Positions 24,546 through 34,563 of a stretch of 59,828 nucleotides of DNA are shown here, piece by piece. Positions within the stretch are counted from its first letter, which is position 1. Every line of letters starts with the position of its first letter. The stretch is from positions 14,680,154 through 14,739,981 of the forward strand of contig NC_049991.1 in NCBI RefSeq assembly GCF_000003815.2, written 5' to 3'. A model generated the notes under the pieces. The model was not told the DNA's origin. It saw only the letters and a program-made list of their open reading frames with translations, and searched no databases. Source of the DNA: Branchiostoma floridae. Lineage: Eukaryota > Chordata > Leptocardii > Amphioxiformes > Branchiostomatidae. The translations under genes were made by a program, and so were the position numbers.

Positions 24546-26162
24546 CCGTCAAGCAATTTCACTTGTTTTTCTCCGACTTGACTTGTCCATGTCACAATAA
24601 GCCAAATGAAACATAATGTTTTCCTTCCTAGCACCTTGGGACCTATCTAGTGTGCTAGTTAAAGATGTAACTTAAACACAGCCTTTATGACTTGCTGTGG
24701 ACCTGCTGTGGAATAGTTTTGACTTATCCCATTCCATAAGTGAGATTATAGACGACAACATCCATTGCCTATTAAAACCCTCACAAAACTCCCCAGCAGA
24801 TAGAAAGGTCAAATCTTTCATCCTACAGCGGGCATCGATTGGAGTCCAGATAACACCATGTGCGGCTTTGACCCAAAAGGCAATCTCTCCGACTCAGCCT
24901 GACTAGAAAAAAAAAAGACCCTGACCTCGTGGCACTGACGATATTGTGGAGCTTTTACGTACAGATCGTAGCTCCAGCCTCGGGCGCTGCAAAGCAGTAA
25001 CCGCCACAGAGCATGAGGAAATGGAGACAAACTTTATCTCTGCAAATAACGAGCTATTGACAAATTATCACTGAGTCATAATACAACTGTTACAGTAAAG
25101 TCTCTGAATTCCCTCAGGGTAGAGCTATCAAGCAGGCAAAGGTAAAGAAGATTACCTGCAATCTGTACACTGCTATAGAAGCAGTGCCATCGCAGGAGAA
25201 TTACAGCATACAGCTTAACACTACCTCCAAGGCACAAGGGATACCTGAGTGTGCCTTGTATTCTCCTTTGAAATAAAAGGGTTATCTTGTACTTTCCTTT
25301 AAGTATTGTGTAAGGATTTGAGTTTGAAATATTAAAATGTCCTTTCATTTGCCATGAAGTTTATCTTTGAACAGGCAACCCAAACCTTGCCTTCACAAGA
25401 ACAAAAAGGTAGGTAGGTAGGTAGGTAGTAATTCCAAAACTATCTTGCAGGGTATTTTTCCGCTATCAGTGTCATCTACTCCCAGGCTATTGCCAAAATG
25501 ACAGTTTCGAAATTACTCAACTTGAAGTTTAAAAGTAATGCACACCATGCAACTTCAGTTCAAAAGCTTTTAGATAAAGGTGCTTCGATTTGAACATTGC
25601 GAAGCTAGTTTACCGTATCTCGACAGCAGCTCCATGTATTGAAACAAGAGCAGTAATTTTGTGACAAATAAACTCTTTACGGCAAAACGGACATGTTTCC
25701 CTACACATTCCTCACACATTCACCACAGTCACGTTCTTACAAATGATGTTGCAATATTGTACATGTAGAACATTGTAGTAGTCCGGTCACATATAATGGG
25801 GCCTACATGTCAAACAAGATGGATTCCACAAGGATAAAGCCTTAAAAGCCACATGGAACAAGCGAGAAAGTACTATAAGGGCAGAATAGGCACTTTACAT
25901 ACGCACTATCTGTCTTCCTGCAGACATGGCTTCATTATGGAATCATTGTGAATGCAGAGGATGTAATGTTGCTAACACACAATGTATAGTCCCTACAAAA
26001 TACCAAATTTTAATGAGATTTACACAATCGTGTTGCATGACAGTAATACTGCTGATATCCACAAGAAAGCATTCATTCAATATGCACAAAGCACTAGAGA
26101 GAAGGGATTGAATCCCAAACAGAAGGGATTTTTCTCTAAATCTCTTTGTAGCAAGGATTTCT
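24546..26162. other. Gene-free stretch with a short AGGT microsatellite
   Basis: AGGTAGGTAGGTAGGTAGGT lies at about 25410-25429. Otherwise unassigned AT-rich sequence. Confidence 0.5.
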
Positions 26163-26165
26163 CAC

Positions 26166-26385
26166 CTAACGCTAGTTCACCTTTATCCGTTGGGTAACCT
26201 ATATCCGTTGCTTTTTAAAAAGAGGATATTTAGGCACATCAAGTCGACAGTTGGTAGTTTTAAACTGCAATATCCTGAAAATATTGCAACTTGAAACTAA
26301 CGTCCTTCGGTGTGATATCCCCAAATACCCTTTTTCAAAAAGTAACGGATATAGGTTACCCAACGGATAAAGGTGAAGTAGCGTT
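26166..26385 (+). mobile_element. Palindromic MITE, GCTAGTTCACC family, copy 2
   Basis: TAACGCTAGTTCACCTTTAT to GGTGAAGTAGCGTTA. Strong inverted blocks CCGTTGGGTAACCTATATCC and GGATATAGGTTACCCAACGG. It is flanked by TA, fitting TA target duplication. Confidence 0.88.
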
Positions 26386-26669
26386 ACTTGGAACAAGCAG
26401 GCTCATTGTAAAATACAGTATTTCCTGTACGTGTACTTTGAGAGACACAGAATATAATCATCTTTGAAGTACATGTATTTGGTAAAGCTTATAGTGACCG
26501 CATATCAAGAAGATTTCTGTTCTTTGAATTCAAAGAATCTTGAAGGACAAGCAAAATCTGTGGGATGGAACAAAGCAACGAATGTCACTTGCCGGAGTTT
26601 CCGCATCTGCAAGGCAAGTAAGTTTAAAGCTGCAGGATGTGCTATAAATATCCGTCATCAATCCTTACC

Positions 26670-27212
26670 TTAGGCCACAGCAAGTACATTTTATGGATGA
26701 CATCCTCTGCAGACTGCAAAAATAGTGCGATAGGGCGGAAAAAAAACAAGATAGGTACAAACAAAACAAGATGGTTACATTTTCAAAATAGGCCCCATAA
26801 ACGTTGTAACAAGAATTAAAGGGGCAAAATATGGCCATGGTATCACAGCCAACAAGGCATTCATCCCTGTATTCAAGACATGTACTGGTGTAGTGAAAGT
26901 GACGCTAGTGTGGTAGACTGGTATCACTAACAAAGCTGCTAACTACACTTATGGCTTCCAAATTGGTGCCACTTTTATAAGTATCCAATAAGTTTCACTT
27001 CTACAACTGCAGGTACCTCACAAGTGTCACTTTTACAAGTAATTATAGGGCTACAGCAGAACATATTTGCTTATTTTGGTAATTTTTCGTCATGTTGACC
27101 ATCTCCAAAGAAGAAGAAAAAATCTTGTTTTTTTCTGATGTTTTTTTCTGAAATCAGGCAAAAATTTATGAGCGCGCGGATGTCATCCATAAAATTTATT
27201 TGCTGTGGCCTT
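26670..27212. mobile_element. TIR transposon remnant, about 540 bp
   Basis: The left end reads TTAGGCCACAGCAAGTACAT then TTTATGGATGACATCC. The right end is its near-exact inverse, GGATGTCATCCATAAAATTT then ATTTGCTGTGGCCTTA. About 35 bp of inverted repeat at ~92% identity. No transposase ORF, so non-autonomous. A solo right end recurs at about 47630-47670. Confidence 0.8.
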
Positions 27213-27904
27213 ACATGTAAGCTTGGAGTTCTTAAGGGTGTTATCCGCCTGCTCACTGGTATTCATACATCATAGGCAACTTTCATATTTTCAAACCTAA
27301 AGCAGGAAAAAGCAGCTCAAGGGGTTATTTTATGCTTTTTGTACAATGTACATTGTCATATGTTCCACTACAAAGCATTTATGTTAGATCGTGATCACCA
27401 AGAGAAAATAATGGTGTGCCTGTCCAAGATGTACATATTTTATTGATCATCTTTCAAGATTTATTGCAAAATGAAGAGATTTTTTGCTTCAAAGCTTGCG
27501 GAATGCACCTGCCCATCTGTCCTTGTATCTATTTCCAGAACCAACAGATTTGAACTGTGAAAGCAAATTTCACATAAAGTCACGCTTGATATGACCACTA
27601 TGACACCAGTACCTATTACCTCCTCCCAGACGGGGCACACGGACACTTTCACATACATATAACCATAAAAGAAACCATGTTGGCCTTGACAAATGCTGTA
27701 TGGTGTAAAATCACTGTTGCTTCTGTTGCTTCGTTTTATTGGAGTCATATATATCCTGATTCGGAGAAGTTGACAGGGTCGCAACTTTGTAGACCCAACG
27801 GCCCTGACCATTGCAAGCAATGATCCTCTAGCAAACATCCATCACCGTACATGCTTGCCTGATCTGCATGGCCAGTGCCATTTTTTCATGCATTGAATTG
27901 AACA

Positions 27905-28252
27905 TACGGCCACACCAATTTTATTTCTTGTTTCTCGGATTTCCCCGACCCTAAATTGATGGCCACACCTCGTGTCGACAAAATTTCACAGCCGCTCCTT
28001 TCACAAATTAACTTTGTTCCTCAAATTTCAGTAGCTGTACATGCCTATTTTAGACGATACATTTATAATTTTTCTTCAAACTTTGGACTTTGCTACCAAG
28101 GACCCCCTAAATTAACTGTAACTTTAGTAAGCCCCTTGATCTCTCCTACCCCCGACTTTTTGCAAACGTTTTTTGAAATTTTTTTTTTACCGACCCACCC
28201 AAGTTTTTTTCTGAAAAAATCCGAGAAACAACAAAAAAATTGGTGTAGCCTA
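27905..28252. mobile_element. TIR element, about 350 bp
   Basis: The left end TACGGCCACACCAATTTTAT then TTCTTGTTTCTCGGATTT is mirrored by AAATCCGAGAAACAACAAAA then AATTGGTGTAGCCTA at the right end. Inverted repeats of about 36 bp; the interior is homopolymer-rich. No coding capacity (the 114-codon frame across it is repeat sequence). Confidence 0.78.
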
Positions 28253-28372
28253 CAGTCTATGTATGTAATAATACAATCATGTATAATCGCGAGTTTATAA
28301 GCATCTTTTGATTCCAAGGACTGATGGTCAACATCAGCACAACTCTTTAAAAAATTTCCAGCCAGTAAAGAT

Positions 28373-28565
28373 ACTGTAAATGCATTTAAGTTTGCAGGGA
28401 TTTAATTTTGCAGTAGCGGGAAAAAGGATTTTCAGCGGTGGTATTAAGTTCGCGATAGCATAATGCACTGTAGTCTCTTACTGCCATGGATAAATGTTTG
28501 CAAATACCCCAAATGTCGCAAAAACTGCAAACATTAAACCACCGCGAAAGTTTCTGCATTAACAG
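28373..28565 (-). mobile_element. MITE of the ACTGTAAATGCA-ended family, inverted
   Basis: Starts ACTGTAAATGCATTTAAGTT and ends AGTTTCTGCATTAACAG. Blocks GTAGTCTCTTACTGCCATGG and ACATTAAACCACCGCGAAAG are the reverse of those in the copy at 20168. Confidence 0.85.
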
Positions 28566-29869
28566 CTGTATCAAGTTCTGGCCGATGATCATCAAACACC
28601 CAGGAACTAACTTATACGTTATAGCCACTCGAGAGATCCAAAGTACTATTGATTGGTCAGTCATTCGGTCGGTCATTCACAACAGCATTCACAGATCCTG
28701 AAGTAGGATTTTTAAGTGTATATTTCAAAAATTAAGGAGCCATTGTTCTGAATAATGCAGTTGAGTCAAATAAAAATTCATTCCTTCATGTTAAGAATCA
28801 GAATTACTAGTAGATCCTGCTTCAGAATGAAGTAACAGTCATGACGAATGAATTTTTTAGCAGTTAAAGCATTCACAGATAGCTTTCTTGATCTTCTAAT
28901 AAAAAACGTACTTCAAACCACTCCTTGTTCAAACCAGAAGCATGCTCCAACATGAATAAATACTTTGGGAATTGAGCACTGCAAAGAGACAGATTGGATA
29001 AACTTGTATGCACTCAAAATTGAAAGCACTTTACAAAGCAAACAGACCATACGGGGCAATCAGTGGGGTCAGTGCTCAATGTGCTCTCCATAGACATGAT
29101 CTTAGAGATGGAAAGCATCTCTGAATCAGAATCCATTGAGGCACCAAAGTGAAAGCTCTATTCATTCCTATTAAACTAAGCTGGCTAGAGAAATGCAGGT
29201 CAGGAGGTAAGAACGAAACACCTGCTTCCAAGAAGCCAAAGGCGGCTGAAGCTGGTGTGTTACGTTGAATGGTGGTTATACCAGCTATATAGATACAGTA
29301 TACATGTCTCATGCCACAGAGAAGGCATGATTTCAAGCTTTTTATGGACATAAAAAACGTCATCGCTGAGACAATTACCTTCATCTGAAGTCCCGAAGCC
29401 TGTTTCAACAAATGAGGCTCTTGCGTGCAAGATGACACGTCCGCAACCAACACGATATAATGCAGTGTTTTTTTATCAATCATGTCACGATAGAAATCAT
29501 AAATCACCTAGTACATGCACTTCAGACATCAACATTTTCTTACGGTAGCCTTGGTGAAGTTGTAACTTGAAATTATAATATGTGATTCACAGATATAATT
29601 TATAAAATCTGTGAAAAGATTTGTACTGGAAAGATGTACATGTACCTGTATGTTGTGGTTGACCGACACCATGAAATAAAATGTATCACATGGCTTCAAG
29701 CTACCATTAGAGGCCACATGTGCAGGTATGAAACCTTTTATCTGCTTATCCCACATGAATGCTCCACATGAAGGCAGCAGCAAAATGCACCATTTACACT
29801 GGATAACGTCAAGTCCAAAAGGTTTGGTGAGAGTCATCAACCCTTACAGCACATTCATGTAACTTTATC
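28566..29869. other. Gene-free stretch
   Basis: A 143-codon minus-strand frame (29076-29507) overlaps a repeat tail (GGTGTGTTACGTTGAATGGT, TATATAGATACAGTA near 29255-29300) that recurs at about 31345-31400 and 34845-34960. It is not a gene. Confidence 0.5.
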
Positions 29870-29903
29870 AACACCATGAAAAATGGAGGTATAGTTTTTG
29901 GTG

Positions 29904-29934
<31 letters not shown>

Positions 29935-30390
29935 GTGTATGTGTGCATGTGTGTGTGTGTGTCTGTCTGTGTTTCCACGTATTTGTGGTAGCATAAGTCT
30001 AGAACCTCTGGATGGATTGTAATAATATATTGTATGTAAGTAGGTGTTTGAAAGACAAAGGTCAGGGTCGATTTTTGGCCCCTTGGTGTGTGACCTTGGT
30101 ACTGCAGTAGAACCTTGATTTTTTGTATCTTTTGACCTGGACATGCTATGGTCTTGATTTTTCGGTGGCTGATAGATTGTGACATAGGGAAGATTCCAAT
30201 TATGCAAATAAGTCCCTAATTTGCATAATTAATATAAAATGTCCAAATCCATTCAAGTACATGTAAATGATTGGATTGTCAATATTGTGACCTGAGTGTG
30301 CAAGTAAGCTAAAGGTGTACATAACCAAGCATAAATTATGCAGATGTGAAAGTCATTTACATAATCAAAATATTTCATGGAGGTATACAG
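29870..30390. mobile_element. Interspersed repeat with (TCTG)n tract, ends ATGGAGGTATA
   Basis: Bounded by AAAATGGAGGTATAG and TTTCATGGAGGTATACAG, with a TCTG/TG simple repeat at 29901-29975 and TATGCAAATAAGTCCCTAAT inside. Internally degraded. The simple repeat accounts for the low-complexity TDRQTDRQ-type ORFs on the minus strand. Confidence 0.5.
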
Positions 30391-30494
30391 TCTCGGAACT
30401 CTTGGTTTTATTTTGTATTTGTAGTGCATATACCCAGTAAACCGCCTTAAGGCATAACACACCAGGTTTGTACTGAACAGTACACGCTGCATAT

Positions 30495-30650
30495 CCAGGC
30501 AGATTTGTTTGATCCACTCACACCGTGAAGGTCCCCCTACTCTTTTCGATAAGTGTGGTGGGTTCTTTAACGTGCTCAAGGTGTGGCTCTCCTCAAACAT
30601 GGGGCCTCCATTTAACGTCCTATCCGAGGGACATGACAAAACCTGGATGG
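30495..30650 (+). mobile_element. SINE-like conserved core fragment
   Basis: GATAAGTGTGGTGGGTTCTT, TAACGTGCTCAAGGTGTGGC and CATTTAACGTCCTATCCGAG are strings I recall from SINEs shared among marine invertebrates. The head and tail are not clear. No protein is encoded despite two short frames. Confidence 0.5.
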
Positions 30651-30984
30651 AAAATCCTGTACTGCTCGTTATTTCTCCTCAATCTACTGACAGGAGGTTA
30701 CATTAATGCTTAAAGACATGGCAATTTTTAAAGACAAATCAATTTCTACAACTGGATGACATAATTTTCCAGAGACTACTACATCAATCAGAAGGAATTA
30801 ACAAATTTCCTATTAAAAGATTTTCATACTTGAAACATTTTGTTTCACTTTAAACACAACATCCTATGTTCTATTTTTACAGCAGTGCACTTATGCTAAA
30901 CTACGTCAATGTGACATTCAGATCTTGATTATCCACTTACAGAACTTCCCGAAGTCAATTGCTCCTATTGATTATCAGTCGTGA

Positions 30985-31400
30985 TTCTTGGTCAGCTAGG
31001 TTTACCCCGCCTCCGTGACATTCTGCGCTACAACAGACTCCATTGGTACGGCCATGTGCAAAGAATGACCCATGACAACTGACCAAGAAAGGTCATGAAC
31101 TTATCTGAAGTGGGCCAGAATCCTCGTGGTCGCCCCAAAAGGAGATGGGTAGACAATGTCAAGGAATTTGCAACATGAACCTGTAAAAAGCCAATTAACC
31201 CCCTTGACAGAAGAAGCTGGGGATGGTCAGCAATCAAACCTGAACGACATCTCGCAATCTCTAACCATTGCAACACAGGGAACAAGGAATGCTAAACTAG
31301 ATAGGGAGAGAGAGAGATTCTTGCTCTAGTGTACCTAGAATTGATCAGATGGTGTGTTGCGCCGAACAGCGGTTATATTGGCTATATAGATACAGATACA
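30985..31400 (+). pseudogene. LINE ORF2 C-terminal fossil with stop codons
   Basis: The frame reads LRYNRLHWYGHVQRM, then after a stop NLSEVGQNPRGRPKRRW, the signature (WxGHVxRM ... GRPxxxW) of the C-terminus of many non-LTR reverse transcriptases. It is followed by the tail TATATAGATACAGATACAGA. At least one in-frame stop is present, so it is dead. Confidence 0.75.
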
Positions 31401-31895
31401 GATCATTGGCCATGGAGGTATTAGTATTTCATAAGGATGGCTCACTGGTCTTCCAAAATATTGATTACGAGAAAACAGAGCGAGCTAAAGGTCAATATAA
31501 GCTGATGTAAAGTTCACCGAAGTGCTGAACCAGTAATAGGGAGCGGGGCAACCTTTGGGATGACATATGACATGCTGAGTCAGCAACAAAATCTGCTCGG
31601 CTTTCATCTCAACTCAACATCTCTCATCTCGACTGAACGGAGGCAAAAGTGACTAAGTTGTGACAAACAACGTCTGCAACCTCCAGTTTGGGTCTGCCAC
31701 ATAGTTCACTTTTAACAAGCTGTTTCATCTCAACTGACACAAACTACTGCAGCGAAATAAATCTAATAAACTACAAACTCAGCATGCAAAATATAACTCC
31801 CTCTAAACAGAAGTTAACTGCCATATTCTTATTCTTTTAGATGTTAGTGATTATGCCCTTCTCTTCTTTCATCCTCGGACATTTTACATATATAT

Positions 31896-32080
31896 AATGC
31901 TAGTTCACCTTTATCCGTTGGNNNNNNNNNNNNNNNNNNNNNNNNNNNNNNNNNNNNNNNNNNNNNNNNNNNNNNNNNNNNNNNNNNNNNNNNNNNNNNN
32001 NNNNNNNNNNNNNNNNNNNNNTGTTTTTAAGCACGGCGGATATAGGTTACCCAACGGATAAAGGTAAACTGGCATTATAT
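31896..32080 (+). mobile_element. Palindromic MITE, GCTAGTTCACC family, copy 3, interrupted by an assembly gap
   Basis: The left 26 bases (TAATGCTAGTTCACCTTTAT...) and the right about 55 bases (GGATATAGGTTACCCAACGG...GGCATTA) are present; the interior is N. Flanking TA on both sides fits a single insertion. Confidence 0.75.
31922..32021. other. Assembly gap, exactly 100 N
   Basis: A run of exactly 100 N, the conventional placeholder for a gap of unknown length. It lies inside a palindromic MITE, a class of sequence that breaks assemblies. Confidence 0.99.
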
Positions 32081-32142
32081 CCCTCCCATTAGTGGCCATT
32101 CCTTGGGGACCAGCAGTCCACTGACTATACCACACTACATGT

Positions 32143-32349
32143 ACTGTAAATACATTTAAGTTTGCAGGGATTTAAGTTTGTGGTAGCGGGAAAAAAAGAC
32201 TTTTCGCGGTGGTTTTAAGTTCGCAGTAGCACCTGGTACTGCTCTTACTGGCATGGAAAAATGTTTGCAGTGGTTTTAAGTTCACCGTCAAGCGGCCACT
32301 GTGAAAACCACGAACATTAAACCACCGCAAAAGTTTCTGCATTTACAGT
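32143..32349 (-). mobile_element. MITE of the ACTGTAAATGCA-ended family, inverted
   Basis: ACTGTAAATACATTTAAGTT to TTTCTGCATTTACAGT with AGCGGGAAAAAAAGAC and AACATTAAACCACCGC blocks. Terminal inverted repeats are intact. Confidence 0.85.
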
Positions 32350-32439
32350 ACTTTCAGGAAGGGAATGTCTTTCTGTAATGCTGCAGGACCTGAAGACCTT
32401 AGTCTTACTAAAACTTATTCTGGCTGTGTCACTCACCTG

Positions 32440-32630
32440 ACATGCACGCTACCTAAAAGGGTTGCAGTCCTTAGGATGTAACATTAAACCGTGGTTCACT
32501 GTTCATTGTGCTTGTCGTAAAGAGCTAGGGCAGTTTCTCCGGTACAATGAACCTGTAGATACTGTACATAACGTCTGTCCACTCTGTCACGACCAGAGGA
32601 AGACTAACTCTTTAGTGAGCTAAAACTGGA
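32440..32630 (+). mobile_element. Possible SINE/LINE body fragment
   Basis: AAGGGTTGCAGTCCTTAGGA, TGTAACATTAAACCGTGGTT and TCGTAAAGAGCTAGGG resemble dispersed-repeat bodies. The frame CNEPVDTVHNVCPLCHDQRK-like text (with breaks) hints at retroelement origin. Assignment is weak. Confidence 0.35.
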
Positions 32631-34203
32631 TTGAGATTGCTTTCCTTTCATCCAAAGTAACTTGAGTTATAGATGGGAACACACAAACACAACAAAAATA
32701 GTATCCCAATGACTTGGGTGACCACAGGGGTATATATAAATATGAAATAAAAAATGACTGACAGATATAATTGACAAAGTCGCAAAAACAATTCAAAGAT
32801 CATTTCTTCATCGCACCGCTACGTTTCTCTTTTAATAGGATGATCTTTCTTTTATTCGTTCTCCATGATAAATGAAGAAGGATAAACGTAATAACTTACA
32901 AAAGACTAAGTTTCAGCAATTCCCTGCTGTCTGTGCTTAGATAATGTATTATCGTATCTTTTAATTAATTAGGATTTTGAATGACATGAGCCCCCATATA
33001 CCAAAAAGATCTTATACCCAAGTCGTAAGCAATTTTACCTGGCTAAGCTCCATATTCCAGTTTTATGAAATCTTTTATCACAACTGATGCAAAACTACAA
33101 AATGCAAGCCAAGACATCATGTCTCGTCTAATATTTAGGGATAACATTAACTGTGACAGACAGACAGACAATTATGAGCAAGACATACTGCCATTATCTA
33201 ATATTGCCATCATCCAATTAGAAACTGAAGAGATAAATGATTGTAAGCAGAGATGTTATCTAGATGTAAGAGTAGTACGTGCCATTTACGTGTAGGTGAC
33301 AGTGATTAAATCATGTAAATATTTTGATTATGGAAATTACTGTAAATGTTGTTTGATAAGATCAGGGTTGTCTCCAGCTTCAGAATATTTCTGTCCCACT
33401 CATTGCTTGAAAGCCCATGCTGTTGATCTTTGTTGTTAAATGATAATGTACCAACATCCTAACTAAATTTACATCCCAGGATGGAAGGACAGGTCCTGGA
33501 TACAGCTAGGATAAGACTGATTGTTACATCAGCCCCGAGTTGTAAAAGCTGTAAAACAGTTCCTGACAGTATACATACTAATACCTTTATTTTATATCAT
33601 ATTATTTGCATAGTAGGACATATCGAAATTTTATTTGAGTGTTAACTTTTTTGTTTCTATGATTAATCAGAGTTATCACAGTAACAAAAGCTTGCTGGGG
33701 GTATTACTTCATAATGTTATCTAGAGGCACACATTTATATGAGTCAAGATGGGAACTAGTATTATCAGTTGTACATGCATATCACATCTATTGCCTTTTC
33801 CCTGTATCAGTTATTGAAACAGTTGACAAAGAGGAAGATGATTTACAATACCACACTAACTTCAAGGCCACACCGCACAGCAGCAGCTGTTTATACTATA
33901 CTGAATGACACATCACACCTACATCTATTGGCCATGCACCTGCTGTACTTGGTGGTAAGACGTTCTGCACATATAAGCTCTAGGAAGAAGTAATTTTTTA
34001 TCAAATCTTGGTTCATAAGTATGATACTTGAGGGCATAACAGTCACCTGAAATGTTCTTGGGCAACCTAGAGTATTTGGCTAAGGTGGCCTACTGCCCAA
34101 CATTACAACTTAGTATTTCGAATCCTTCATCAATGAAAACGTCATTATGTGATGATTGATAAGAATTGCTAGACATATAGGACTGTTGTCTTGAACATAA
34201 CAG
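32631..34203. other. Region left of CHTF18 exon 10, no exon recognised
   Basis: This is where the next CHTF18 exon would be expected. I found no segment encoding the conserved blocks that follow Walker B. Repeat fragments related to 34610-34960 occur at 33840-33960. Confidence 0.5.
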
Positions 34204-34338
34204 TACTGTAAATGCAGAAACGTTAGAAGTGGTTTTATGTTTGCAGTCTGCGCGGTGGCCAATTCATCGCGAATGCGAACACTCCGCTTTCCTGCTACCG
34301 CAAAAGTAAATCCCCACAAACTTAAATGCATTTACAGT
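34204..34338 (+). mobile_element. MITE of the ACTGTAAATGCA-ended family, internally deleted
   Basis: Both ends are present (ACTGTAAATGCAGAAACGTT and ACTTAAATGCATTTACAGT) but the element is only 135 bp, lacking the AGTAAGAGACTACAG middle. It lies about 100 bp downstream of the CHTF18 exon 10 donor. Confidence 0.82.
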
Positions 34339-34439
34339 AAATTGACATCTACTGGATGGCATTTCAGCACCATCTTACTCATTACTATTTCTTGTTTCTG
34401 ATGGAAGGAAAGATGGGGGAAGGAAAGATGATGACTCAC

Positions 34440-34563
34440 CTGAGGAGCGCCATCAATCTCATCTATGACGAGACAGTTGGGTCGTGGATCTGCCCCCATC
34501 ACTGCTTTCATCTGCGTGGCAGCTTCTATCCTTTCCTTGAACACCTCAGGGCTGCGGTCATCA
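34440..34563 (-). CDS. CHTF18: CHTF18 exon 10 (Walker B)
   Basis: 124 bases. It encodes SDDRSPEVFKERIEAATQM and LVIDEIDGAPQ, the Walker B segment with the acidic DE pair needed for ATP hydrolysis. The acceptor is TATTTTGCAG and the donor CAG|GTGAGTC. Phase and sequence both fit directly onto exon 9. No following exon was recognised to the left. Confidence 0.96.

Noticed and set aside
27461-27838. 125-codon minus-strand ORF as a missing CHTF18 exon
   Set aside because: No match to the conserved blocks following Walker B; composition is like surrounding non-coding DNA.
27956-28300. 114-codon plus-strand ORF
   Set aside because: It spans a TIR element (27905-28252) with homopolymer runs; no domain.
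29809-30207. Minus-strand ORFs with TDRQTDRQ repeats (105 and 132 codons)
   Set aside because: Translation of a TCTG/TG simple repeat within a dispersed repeat.
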